Source: Campylobacter cuniculorum DSM 23162 = LMG 24588
GTDB taxonomy: Bacteria > Campylobacterota > Campylobacteria > Campylobacterales > Campylobacteraceae
Assembly: GCF_002104335.1 (NCBI RefSeq)
Contig: NZ_CP020867.1
Coordinates: forward strand, 1,339,206-1,403,205
Reading direction: 5' to 3'
Length of the DNA stretch: 64,000 nucleotides
The notes below the pieces were generated by a model. The model worked only from the letters and a program-made list of their open reading frames with translations. It was not told the origin of the DNA and ran no database searches. The translations under genes and the position numbers were made by a program. Shown one piece after another: positions 44,544 through 52,928 of the stretch (positions are counted from its first letter, which is position 1; each line of letters starts with the position of its first letter).

Positions 44544-46086
44544 TTGCGTCTTTCATATCATAAATTTTTTGATACTTCTTCTTAGCTTTTTCCCGAATTC
44601 CATCATCAAAAGAAGCGATTTTATAAATTGTTTTATCCTCATCGCCCAGCTCTTTAATTTCTGATGTAAGAAAATCTTGATTTTCTTCTTCTATCATACC
44701 ATTATCATTTAAAACAGCCTTTATCTTTGCATAATCCTCATAAAAATACTCTTGCAAAAGAGAGATAATTTTTGTTTTAAAGACCTGTTCTAAGTCCTCT
44801 AAATTTTTTATATCCATAAAAAAGGCATGTCCTATTAGGTGTTCTCTATCAAGCAAAAATTCTATACGTTCATTCATGGCTTTTAAGAGTTCATTGAGTT
44901 TAATTCCCTCTATTTCTTCTAATTTTTCTGGCTCTGGCATCATTTCAATGAACTCAAAGCGTCTGCGTAAAGCTGTATCCATGAAAGCTATGCTTCTGTC
45001 TGCTGTATTCATTGTGCCAATGATATAAAGATTCTTTGGCACTCCAAATTCCTCTTGACTATAAGGCAGTTTAAGCTTTATTTCCTCTTTCGCACCCATT
45101 CTTTTATCTTCTTCAATCAAAGTGATAAGCTCACCTAAAATTTTAGAAATATTTCCACGATTAATCTCATCAATGATTAAGATATAGGGGTGTTCTTTGT
45201 CATTTTCTGCTTTCTTACAAAGTTCTTTAAAAATTCCATTTTTGACTTCGTAGCTGATTTGTCCGCTTTTATTATCACTTAAATTAGGTTTAATTCCCTC
45301 AACAAATTCCTCATAAGAATAGCTTTGATGAAAGGTGATAAATGCAATTTGTCCTTTTTCTTTGAAGTCATTGAATAATTTTCTTGCCTCATTTCTATCT
45401 TCTTTGCTATAACCCAAAATCTCTAAAGCCCTATCAATAGTGCTATAGGTCTTTCCTGTCCCGGGAGGTCCATAGAGAATTTGGTTAAGAGTGGCATGAC
45501 TTAACAACTTTGTCTCTTCCTTTTTATCAAAAAATTTTTTTTTAAATTCCTCTTTATCAAAGCTTTTAAGAAACTCAAAGAGTTCTATAAATTTATCAAT
45601 AATTTTATCCTTATCCTTCTCAAAATCCTCACTCACTAAACAACAATGATCATCATCATAATCTTTAAAAAATTTAAAATTCTTCTCCTGTTCTATTGTT
45701 TTAAATATCTTAGCATTAAAATCTTGTGTTTCAAATTTCTGTGCCGCATGAATTTTTAACACAAAAGCCGGTATTTTCGCTGTATAGCAAAACCAGATAT
45801 AAATTCCTTCTTGTAAAGAAAGCTTTGAATTCGTAAATTCTTCTCCTATAACATCTGCTCTAAAAAAGCTAACAGAGGGATATTTTGTTAGATTTCCGCT
45901 ACCAAAATTCACGCGAGTTTTGTAACCAAGCTTTTCAACAAGTTTATCAAATCCTTCTTCTAATTCCCTGTGCTTTGATCCTGAAGTTGTCGCGGTTCCC
46001 TCAGTATTTCTGCAATCATCCACACGAGAAATAAAATCTCTTAAAAGTTCTATAAATCGGTTTCTTTCCTCTATTGTAAGAGTCAT
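44524..46086 (-). CDS. mcrB: McrB-like GTPase of a type IV restriction system
   Basis: 520 aa from the ATG at 46086, which has AAGGAG 8 bases upstream; a longer frame to 46137 lacks a site. Residues 1 to about 170 resemble the MrcB N-terminal (DUF3578) modified-DNA-recognition domain. An AAA+ GTPase domain follows with Walker A YGPPGTGKT, Walker B HPYILIIDEINRGNISKI and the GTMNTADRSIAFMDTALRRRF stretch that marks McrB. It should drive translocation with McrC as the nuclease. The recognition domain decides which modification is attacked; this cannot be deduced here. Confidence 0.9.
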   Translation of the reverse strand: MTLTIEERNRFIELLRDFISRVDDCRNTEGTATTSGSKHRELEEGFDKLVEKLGYKTRVNFGSGNLTKYPSVSFFRADVIGEEFTNSKLSLQEGIYIWFCYTAKIPAFVLKIHAAQKFETQDFNAKIFKTIEQEKNFKFFKDYDDDHCCLVSEDFEKDKDKIIDKFIELFEFLKSFDKEEFKKKFFDKKEETKLLSHATLNQILYGPPGTGKTYSTIDRALEILGYSKEDRNEARKLFNDFKEKGQIAFITFHQSYSYEEFVEGIKPNLSDNKSGQISYEVKNGIFKELCKKAENDKEHPYILIIDEINRGNISKILGELITLIEEDKRMGAKEEIKLKLPYSQEEFGVPKNLYIIGTMNTADRSIAFMDTALRRRFEFIEMMPEPEKLEEIEGIKLNELLKAMNERIEFLLDREHLIGHAFFMDIKNLEDLEQVFKTKIISLLQEYFYEDYAKIKAVLNDNGMIEEENQDFLTSEIKELGDEDKTIYKIASFDDGIREKAKKKYQKIYDMKDANEENKS

Positions 46087-46180
46087 CTTATATCTCCTTA
46101 AAAAATTTTTCTTATTATAACAAAAAAACAAAATCAAGCAGAAATTTTGAAAGCTTAGCTAAAAGAACAAATAGTTACTA

Positions 46181-46243
46181 GTGAGGCTGTCCGCTCTCCT
46201 CACACCTTAAGAGCCGGGCAGTAATAATTAAAAATTATCCGGC
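46181..46243. repeat. GC-rich inverted-repeat island upstream of mcrB
   Basis: Two dyads lie side by side. GTGAGG (46181-46186) pairs with CCTCAC (46198-46203). GCCGG (46213-46217) pairs with CCGGC (46239-46243), with an inner ATAATT/AATTAT. The stretch is GC-rich for this genome and sits 95 bases before the mcrB start. It could be an mcrBC leader hairpin, an operator or part of a small RNA. Confidence 0.5.
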
Positions 46244-46320
46244 ACAAATGCATATTCAGTAATTGCTAGAGAAATTTATCACAAGATAAAGATAAAAATC
46301 AAGCAAAATCATAGAGCTTC

Positions 46321-46375
46321 ATAGAATCTCTAAGGGATTCTATGAAAGCATAGAGTGAGGCTATAAACATAGCCT
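46321..46375 (-). terminator. clustered hairpins after the DASS transporter gene
   Basis: Three stems in a row: ATAGAATC/GATTCTAT (46321-46343), CTATG/CATAG (46340-46353) and AGGCTAT/ATAGCCT (46358-46375), 11 bases beyond the DASS stop on the minus strand. The last stem is the likely terminator. Confidence 0.65.
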
Positions 46376-46385
46376 TTAATGAAGT

Positions 46386-47840
46386 TTAAAGCCAAGCGTG
46401 AGCGACGTATTTCACCCAAGGAATGCAGATGACTAAGGTTGCGACCAAATAAATCATACCAAAGATGAAGCCAAGCTTCCAAAAGTCTTTTCCACTCACA
46501 TAGCCCGAACCAAACCACACAGGCGAAGGTCCCGTTCCATAAGGTGTGAGGATGCCCATAACACCGAGTGAAAGCATAAGATAGAGTGTCACCTCTCTCA
46601 CATAAGCAGGGTCAGGATTCACACTTGCAGCAATGGTGATAAACAAGGCTAAAAGTGCAGTAACATGAGCTGTTGTGCTTGCAAAGAAGTAGTGGAGTAA
46701 ATAGAAAAGCACGACTAAGATAATCATCGCTGTGCTTGGATCAACACCTTGCAAATTTGCTTCACAAAGTTTGCCAACAAACTCCAAGAATCCGACATTT
46801 TTCAAGCCTCCCGCTAAAGTTACAAGAGAACCAAACCACGCCAAAACATTCCACGCTGCTTTATTGCCGATAATGTCTTGCCAAGTTACGATTCCTAATA
46901 AAACCATAGCAATCATCACGGTGAGTGCAACAGCTGTAGCGTTAATGAAGCTGCCTCCAAAAATCCAAAGCACAAGGGCAAACACAGCCAAACCTAGCAT
47001 AAGCCATTCTTTTAAAGTTGTTTTGCCAAGTTTTTCTAACTCATCTCTTGCCCATTGTGCCGCTTCTGCAGAACCTTTAGAAGTTGGAGGATAGAAAATG
47101 TAAGCCAAAAAAGGAGTGGCTAAGAATAAGATAATCCCACAAGGTAAAAATGCCATAAACCAGCCCATCCAGCTTATCACTTCAACGCCTGATTTTTCCG
47201 CTGTTGTCATCGCAAGGAGGTTTGGTGCAAGTCCGGTAAAGAACATTGAGCTTGTGACGCAAGTGGCAGCCAAAGACACCCAAACTAAGTATCCACCCAC
47301 TTTACGTGGCTCTTTATCGGGAAGACTTCCAAGCATAGGAGGAATCGAGCTTACTATAGGATAGAGAGTCCCACCACTTCTTGCTGAATTTGAAGGGATA
47401 AAAGGAGCTAAAATTCCATCGGCAATTGCGATAGCATAGCCAAGTCCTAGAGTTGTCTTGCCTAAAGCACGAAGCAAAATGAGGGCGATTCTTCTACCAA
47501 GTCCGCTTTTTTGGTAACCAAGTCCTATCATAAAGGCTGCAAAAATCAGCCAAATGGTCGCATCTGAAAAGCCCGCTAAGCCCCAAGATATGGCTGCAGC
47601 AGGTTTGACATTTGCATCAACTGCCCCGCTTCCCGCAGGTCCTATTCTAAACCAAATACAAATCCCAACGCCAATGAGTCCGACCAAAGCCGGTGGTACA
47701 GGCTCTAAAATAAGCCCTACAACAACGCCCATAAAAATGGCAAAATAGAGCCACGCATTAAAACTAAGCCCATCGGGTGTAGGTAGGATAAAAATCACTA
47801 CAGCCACAATAACCGGTAATAACAATTTGACATAATTCAT
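46386..47840 (-). CDS. DASS-family anion transporter (CitT/TtdT-like)
   Basis: A 484-aa divalent anion:sodium symporter/antiporter, SLC13 group, 12 or more helices. The signature regions are APFIPSNSARSGGTLYPI (substrate/Na+ motif SNSARSGG), FFTGLAPNLLAM, and YFFASTTAHVTALLALF with GVMGILTPYGTGPSPVWF in the second half. These SNT-like motifs fit citrate, tartrate, malate or 2-oxoglutarate transport. Codon use and GC content are higher than in the genome average of this window, as for tcuC; both may derive from a related epsilonproteobacterium. The substrate is not certain. Confidence 0.85.
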   Translation of the reverse strand: MNYVKLLLPVIVAVVIFILPTPDGLSFNAWLYFAIFMGVVVGLILEPVPPALVGLIGVGICIWFRIGPAGSGAVDANVKPAAAISWGLAGFSDATIWLIFAAFMIGLGYQKSGLGRRIALILLRALGKTTLGLGYAIAIADGILAPFIPSNSARSGGTLYPIVSSIPPMLGSLPDKEPRKVGGYLVWVSLAATCVTSSMFFTGLAPNLLAMTTAEKSGVEVISWMGWFMAFLPCGIILFLATPFLAYIFYPPTSKGSAEAAQWARDELEKLGKTTLKEWLMLGLAVFALVLWIFGGSFINATAVALTVMIAMVLLGIVTWQDIIGNKAAWNVLAWFGSLVTLAGGLKNVGFLEFVGKLCEANLQGVDPSTAMIILVVLFYLLHYFFASTTAHVTALLALFITIAASVNPDPAYVREVTLYLMLSLGVMGILTPYGTGPSPVWFGSGYVSGKDFWKLGFIFGMIYLVATLVICIPWVKYVAHAWL

Positions 47841-47943
47841 TACCTAAATTTCCTTTCCTTTGTTTTTTATGATTGCTTTGAGGCAACACAAAATTTTAAA
47901 CGCAATATTATATTACTTTAAACTTAAAATAATTTAATTTTAG

Positions 47944-47965
47944 AATGCAAAAAAATATTTGCATT
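47944..47965. promoter_or_regulatory. perfect dyad upstream of the DASS transporter
   Basis: AATGCAAA-N6-TTTGCATT, an 8-bp palindrome 104 bases upstream of the DASS start in the 352-bp gap between it and the CNNM genes. Its form fits a dimeric regulator site. The rest of the gap is AT-rich and shows no gene. Confidence 0.4.
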
Positions 47966-48192
47966 AAACGATGTAAAATTAGCTTTTTTTGTAATTTTTT
48001 TAGGCTGTCTTGTTATGATATTGTTTTGTTTTTATTTATAAATATTTGCTTTATATTTTTATATTTTAAAAATCGTTTTAAATTTTTTGATGGCTTGATT
48101 AAAAAACAAAATTATTAAGATTAAATTTACAAAAAATTTTATTTTTGTGCTAATATTTTGAAAAAATTTAAAATTTATTGAGAAAGTCATTG

Positions 48193-49155
48193 ATGTTTTG
48201 GTTGATTTTTTATTTTTTATTAGCCGTTGTGGTTTCTTTTATTTGCTCTATTTTAGAAGCGGTTTTGCTTTCTATCACGCCTTCTTTTATGGAAAGTTAT
48301 GCTCGAAAACATTTAAAAAGCGGCAAAATCATCAAGCATTTAAAAGCAAATATCGACAATTCTATCGGTGCAATTTTAGTGGTCAATACCTTTGCTAACA
48401 CCGTTGGTGCAGCAGGAGTGGGGGCTCAAGCTGTAGAAATTTTTGGCGAAACTTGGCAGGGTTTTGTGGCTTTGTTTATGACTCTATGCATACTTTATTT
48501 TTCTGAAATTTTACCTAAAACCATAGGGGCGACTTATTATAAAATCCTTGTTTTACCCGCGTCTTATTGTATTGTTTTTCTTTATTGTCTCACTTTTCCT
48601 TTGGTTTATATTTCAAGAATTATCACTTATGCATTTAAAAAAAATAAAAACAATCAAATGACTCGTGATGAAATTCTAGCCATTACGGAGCTCGGTGAAA
48701 AAAGCGGTTCAATCAATGAACTTGAAAGCGATATTTTAGAACATTTACTCTTGCAAAAAAATCTTAGTGTTAAAGACATTATGACTCCTAAAGAAAGAAT
48801 TTTTGCCCTCGATGAGCAAACAAGCATTGAAGAATCCTTAAAAAAGCTTAAATTTTCTCGCATTCCTTTATACGATGAAAAAAATCAAATCAACTCTCTT
48901 GTCTATAAACAAAATATTTTGCAAAAAAGTCTTGAAAATAAAGAAAAACAAACATTAAAAAGCATAGCTAAAACAATCACAAAAGTGGATTCAAATATGG
49001 CTTTGCTCGATTTGTTAGAAAAATTTATCACACAAAAAGAGCATTTGTTTTTAGTTGTAGAAAAAACTCAAACAGAAAAAATCATAGGCATTGTGAGTTT
49101 AAATGATGTGATTGAAGCAGTGCTTGGGGTTAGAAATTTACAAAGGGAGGATTAA
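48193..49155 (+). CDS. CNNM/CorC-type (DUF21 plus CBS) transporter, first copy
   Basis: 320 aa from the ATG at 48193, chosen because MFWLIFYFLLAVV aligns with the start of the next gene (MFLLILYCLIAIV); AGAAAG lies upstream. DUF21 membrane domain to about 165 (YFSEILPKTIGATYY motif). Then a CBS pair: DIMTPKERIFALDEQTSI and FSRIPLYDEKNQINSLVYK, ending with KIIGIVSLNDVIEAVLG. The CorC/HlyC tail domain is lacking. Family members move Mg2+ or Co2+; the older hemolysin label is misleading. The next gene is a paralogue one base after its stop. Confidence 0.85.
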   Translation: MFWLIFYFLLAVVVSFICSILEAVLLSITPSFMESYARKHLKSGKIIKHLKANIDNSIGAILVVNTFANTVGAAGVGAQAVEIFGETWQGFVALFMTLCILYFSEILPKTIGATYYKILVLPASYCIVFLYCLTFPLVYISRIITYAFKKNKNNQMTRDEILAITELGEKSGSINELESDILEHLLLQKNLSVKDIMTPKERIFALDEQTSIEESLKKLKFSRIPLYDEKNQINSLVYKQNILQKSLENKEKQTLKSIAKTITKVDSNMALLDLLEKFITQKEHLFLVVEKTQTEKIIGIVSLNDVIEAVLGVRNLQRED

Positions 49156-50196
49156 ATGTTTCTTTTGATTCTTTATTGTCTTATAGCCATTGTTTTTACT
49201 TTTTTATGCTCCATTATGGAATCTGTTTTTTTAAGCATCACTCCTTCTTTTGTCAATAGTTTTTCTAAAAAAAATCCTAAAATCGGAGCTTATTTAAAAT
49301 ATCTTAAAAATAATGTCGATGATGCAGAAGGTGCGATTTTAGTGCTCAATACCTTTGCTACCACCGCTGCCGCCACAGGGGTTGGGATTGAAGTTGCCCA
49401 TATTTTTGGTTTGCAATATCAAGCTTTAGGTGCGACCTTACTGACTATCATTTTGATTTATTTTTCTGAAATTTTACCTAAAACCATAGGAGCGACTTAT
49501 TGGAAAAATTTAGCTGTTTATGTTATTTTAGGCATACATTATCTTTTAAAAATCACCAAACCCTTTGTGAAGATTGCAAAACTCATCACGCATTTTGTGA
49601 AAACAAGCGGGGACTTACTCATAGCACGTGATGAAATTTTAATCGCAAGTCAAATGGGACAAAAGAGCGGCTCCATCTCAAAAAATGAAGAAAATATCAT
49701 AGAAAATTTACTCCAGCTTAAAAATTATAAAGTTATAGATATACTCACACCGCGAAGTGTTGTCGTGGCTTTGCCTTATAATTGCTCTGTGCAAGAAGCT
49801 TTAAACACTCAAGGTCTGCATAATCATTCTTGCATTCTTGTCTATATGCAAAATCTTGATACCATCATCGGCGTCGTGCAAACGACAAAAATTCTAAAAA
49901 CAGCAAAAAGCCACAAAGAGAAAAAAATTGTTGATTTGATGAAACCCGCTTATATCGTGCCTTCAAATCTCAATGTGCTCAATTTAATCAATCTTTTTAT
50001 ACTCAAACAAGAAAAGCTCTTTATCGTGCAAGACAGATACGCTCAATTTGCCGGAGTTGTAACCCTTGAAGATGCTATAGAAACGCTTTTGGGTAAAGAA
50101 ATTGTTGATGAATTTGACGAGGCTGCGGATATGCAAAAAGTTGCCAAAGAAAAACTAGACCGCTTTAATTTTTTAAATAAAATCAAAAAGATATGA
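49156..50196 (+). CDS. CNNM/CorC-type (DUF21 plus CBS) transporter, second copy
   Basis: 346 aa with GGGAGG ribosome site inside the previous gene. The same plan as its neighbour: DUF21 helices with YFSEILPKTIGATYWKN, CBS1 DILTPRSVVVALPYNC, CBS2 FAGVVTLEDAIETLLGKEI, then a 30-residue tail (VDEFDEAADMQKVAKEKL) that the first copy lacks. The pair probably act as a heterodimer or as redundant metal exporters. Followed by a short hairpin. Confidence 0.85.
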   Translation: MFLLILYCLIAIVFTFLCSIMESVFLSITPSFVNSFSKKNPKIGAYLKYLKNNVDDAEGAILVLNTFATTAAATGVGIEVAHIFGLQYQALGATLLTIILIYFSEILPKTIGATYWKNLAVYVILGIHYLLKITKPFVKIAKLITHFVKTSGDLLIARDEILIASQMGQKSGSISKNEENIIENLLQLKNYKVIDILTPRSVVVALPYNCSVQEALNTQGLHNHSCILVYMQNLDTIIGVVQTTKILKTAKSHKEKKIVDLMKPAYIVPSNLNVLNLINLFILKQEKLFIVQDRYAQFAGVVTLEDAIETLLGKEIVDEFDEAADMQKVAKEKLDRFNFLNKIKKI

Positions 50197-50199
50197 TTG

Positions 50200-50215
50200 A
50201 GCCTTTTTCAAGGCT
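50200..50215 (+). terminator. hairpin after the CNNM pair
   Basis: AGCCTT-TTTC-AAGGCT, 3 bases after the stop; the downstream T run is poor. A second, looser dyad TTGACAAA/TTTGTCAA spans 50220-50257. Confidence 0.6.
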
Positions 50216-50550
50216 TAAATTGACAAATTTTCTTATCATTAAGCGGGTTTTTGTCAAATCTTATTGCAAATTTTTGATTTTATGACTTATTCTTAATTTT
50301 ATAACTTAGGTTTTGAAATTTTTTGCTCTTTTATCATCACTTTGATTTTAATATAAAATTAAGATTTAATGTTAAAAAATTGATAAAATGTATAAAAAAC
50401 TCATTTTTTTAATATTAACAATCCTTGCTTTGATTAAAGCATTTTAAATAAAATTTATCTATCAAAAGAATAAATGATGTTTTGATTTAAGAAATTTTAA
50501 AAGCAAAATTGAGTTAAAATTTAAAATCAATCACATTTTACAAAAAATAG

Positions 50551-50559
50551 CCCCCCCCC
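50551..50559. repeat. C9/G9 tract, intergenic
   Basis: Nine C on the plus strand in otherwise AT-rich DNA between the CNNM pair and the DUF411 gene. It is next to a possible minus-strand gene fragment (50563-50679), whose stop codon lies 3 bases before the tract. Confidence 0.9.
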
Positions 50560-50562
50560 TAT

Positions 50563-50679
50563 TTAAGAATGTTCTTCATCAAAAACAAAGTTCTCGTCAC
50601 CAGACAATGCAAAAATAGATTTAAAATTTAAAGAAATTGATTTTGAGTTTTGTAAGGATAAAATATCAAATTTTAAATA
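50563..50679 (-). pseudogene. unidentified minus-strand coding-like fragment at a G9 tract
   Basis: A 38-codon frame without ATG, starting after a stop, ends in FKSIFALSGDENFVFDEEHS and TAA, then ATA and G9. The composition is protein-like (acidic, aromatic), better than expected for random AT-rich sequence. It may be the 3' remnant of a phase-variable gene otherwise deleted. Family not recognised. Confidence 0.3.
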
Positions 50680-50765
50680 TTAAATTTTAGAATTTTACTT
50701 GTAAATTTTTTGCATTTTTTATAAAAATTTCTATAATTTATAGAATGAATTTATCAATTTATTTG

Positions 50766-50771
50766 TATAAT
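50766..50771 (+). promoter_or_regulatory. probable -10 element of the DUF411 gene
   Basis: TATAAT 29 bases upstream of the ATG at 50800, followed by AAGGAAA as the ribosome site. Confidence 0.55.
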
Positions 50772-50799
50772 TTTCATATTTGAAACTAAGGAAAAATTA

Positions 50800-51255
50800 A
50801 TGAAAAAATATCTCTTAAGCTCATTTTTAGCACTCAATCTTTTTGCAAATGATTATTTTATAGAGCTTCATTTAAGTCCAAGTTGTGGTTGTTGTGAATC
50901 TTGGGCTGATTATATGCAGAAGAAAGACTATGAAATTAAATTTATCAAAACAAGAGATTTTTACAAAATTAAAGATGAATATCACATAAAACCACAATAC
51001 CAAAGTTGCCACACAGGCATAATACAAGGCTATGTTATCGAAGGACATGTGCCTCAAAGTGCTATAAAATGGCTTTTAGAAAACAAACCTAAAAATGTGA
51101 TAGGAATTTCTGCACCGGGTATGCCTTTGGGAAGTCCGGGTATGGAGCAAGGAGACAACACAGAAGAATATCCTGTCATTTTGCTTTTTAAAGATGGTTC
51201 GCACAAACTTTATGGGTATTTTAAAGGAGATGAGCTCACTCAAAAGGGATTGTAA
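50800..51255 (+). CDS. DUF411 periplasmic metal-binding protein
   Basis: 151 aa with a signal peptide (KKYLLSSFLALNLFA). DUF411 motifs: SPSCGCCESWADYM (CxCC metal-type site), QSCHTGIIQGYVIEGHVP, and GISAPGMPLGSPGME. Family members are often found beside copper-resistance or metal-export genes and are thought to bind copper or another soft metal in the periplasm. Here it stands alone, 600 bp from its neighbours. I would not assign a specific role. Confidence 0.85.
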   Translation: MKKYLLSSFLALNLFANDYFIELHLSPSCGCCESWADYMQKKDYEIKFIKTRDFYKIKDEYHIKPQYQSCHTGIIQGYVIEGHVPQSAIKWLLENKPKNVIGISAPGMPLGSPGMEQGDNTEEYPVILLFKDGSHKLYGYFKGDELTQKGL

Positions 51256-51686
51256 TTTAAATTTGGATTTGCAAACATTTATTTTTTTATCGATAGGCAA
51301 TCCATCTATTTTTATATATTGAAACAAGTTAGATTTTTATCTGTTTAAATCTTTTTGCAAGATTGATAAATAAGCATTCGTTTTTTTAATGGCTTAAATT
51401 ACGCCTAAAATATACCTTATAAATATGCTTCTTACCAAAAAACTAGAATCTTTGTAATAAAAAAAGTTAAAATACAATGATAAATACTGCATAAGAATTA
51501 CAATAAAACTAATTTTTAACTCATTTTTAGTAAATCTCTTGTTTCAAGTGTTTTTAATATATAAGTCTTTTGTAAATTTCACCATTCTTTTTATAAAATT
51601 TAAGACTTAATAAGAAAATATTTTGTAGTTTATTTTTATATATGTTTTACAACATTTTTTTAAATAAAGTATTTTATTGTAATTTA
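51256..51686. other. AT-rich intergenic region
   Basis: 430 bp between DUF411 and hydD with no gene recognised. A short minus-strand frame (51340-51393, AIKKTNAYLSILQKDLNR) ends at a stop and may be a trace of lost coding sequence. No strong terminator hairpin was seen here. Confidence 0.35.
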
Positions 51687-52223
51687 TTAATAAATTTTAT
51701 AAGAATTTTGAGCAAGCTCTCTTAAAGAATAATCAGCAATTTTTTCATAGCTAAAACCTTCTTTGCTTAAAAAATCAAGCAGAATTTTTACCATAATTTT
51801 AGCAGCTTTGACAATTTCATCGGAAAGCTCAAAGCTCATTTCTTCTATACGCTTTGGAATGCAAGCTAGAATTTGGGTTTGAGGAAGGTCGCCGAGTAAT
51901 TCTATGTATTGCAAGGTCTGAAGCATTTCTACTTCATGGGCACTTCCGCTCCAATGAATTTTTTTAGGCATAGCCTCATAAGGGAAAAAAAACACATCTC
52001 CTATTTTTGAATCATCTGCATCAATACAATCAAGCACTATCATTTTATCATATTGAACAATAATAGTGCTTAATTGCAAGGCTAGAGTCCCGCCATCAAC
52101 AAAATCTATACTTGAAGTGGGATGAGAAAAACTATAATTTTTTTGGATTTGTTTGCAAAGATGAACGCCTAAGCCTTCATCTGCAAACATAATATTTCCA
52201 ATGCCTAAAACAAGAAATTTCAA
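51687..52223 (-). CDS. hydD: hydrogenase maturation protease HydD
   Basis: A 178-aa HyaD/HybD-type endopeptidase. GIGNIMFADEGLGVHLCKQI holds the Ni-sensing Glu/Asp, and VDGGTLALQL and VLDCIDADD complete the site. It removes the C-terminal extension of HydB once nickel is inserted. The start overlaps hydC by 4 bp, last in hydA-B-C-D. Confidence 0.92.
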   Translation of the reverse strand: MKFLVLGIGNIMFADEGLGVHLCKQIQKNYSFSHPTSSIDFVDGGTLALQLSTIIVQYDKMIVLDCIDADDSKIGDVFFFPYEAMPKKIHWSGSAHEVEMLQTLQYIELLGDLPQTQILACIPKRIEEMSFELSDEIVKAAKIMVKILLDFLSKEGFSYEKIADYSLRELAQNSYKIY

Positions 52224-52918
52224 TGTTTTTCTTCTTTGACAAATTTATATCCACTGACAATAGCATCTAAGCCACCATCTTTTCCTTTAACCGCATTAAA
52301 GACTGCCATATAAATATGCACAGGCACAAAAATCAAAATGACCCACATTAAAATTCTATGATAAGTCCTCACTTCAGCAAGTCCTCCAAGCATAGCCTCA
52401 ATAGGTCTAAGTACATTATATAAAGTTCCTCCCAAACCCTCATGATAAGTGTGAGTATAAAGAACGAGTCCTGTTAAAATAATACCAAGAATCACCATAT
52501 AAAAGAAAAAATAAGTTACAAATTGCAAAGGATTATAAACACCTCTTAAATGAGGATGTTTGCCTAAAAACATATAGAATTTAAGCTGCTGTATCCAAAG
52601 TTTGATATTAAAAATATCCAAAAAACTTATTCTTTCTTTGCGACTTATTTTATCGAAAAGAAAAAGATAAATTTTAAATATAATACAACCTATAAGAACA
52701 AAGCCTACAGCTTGATGAACTAAGCGGTATTTTGCTTGCATAAAATTCGTCGGCTCTCCTGTTTGTATAGGAGCTTGAAACACATAAGAAAGATAAAAAC
52801 CTGTTCCTACTAGAATCACAATGCAAATGGCTCTAACCCAATGCGTCAAACGCAAACCTATACTAAATTCATATTCAGCTTTTCTTTGCAATTTTTGTTC
52901 TGAATTTTGATTTTGCAT
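52220..52918 (-). CDS. hydC: NiFe hydrogenase cytochrome b subunit HydC
   Basis: 232 aa from the ATG at 52918, which has AAGGGG 8 bases upstream; an in-frame ATG at 52936 would overlap hydB by 8 bp. Four membrane helices carry heme-ligating His residues (GLRLTHWVRAIC, RLVHQAVGF, TYHRILMWVILIFVPVHIYM). It anchors the hydrogenase on the periplasmic side and passes electrons to menaquinone. Confidence 0.92.
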   Translation of the reverse strand: MQNQNSEQKLQRKAEYEFSIGLRLTHWVRAICIVILVGTGFYLSYVFQAPIQTGEPTNFMQAKYRLVHQAVGFVLIGCIIFKIYLFLFDKISRKERISFLDIFNIKLWIQQLKFYMFLGKHPHLRGVYNPLQFVTYFFFYMVILGIILTGLVLYTHTYHEGLGGTLYNVLRPIEAMLGGLAEVRTYHRILMWVILIFVPVHIYMAVFNAVKGKDGGLDAIVSGYKFVKEEKH

Positions 52919-52928
52919 AAAAGCCCCC

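Noticed and set aside
51340-51393. 18-codon fragment upstream of hydD as a separate gene
   Set aside because: Too short and with no recognisable similarity; kept only as a remark in the intergenic entry.
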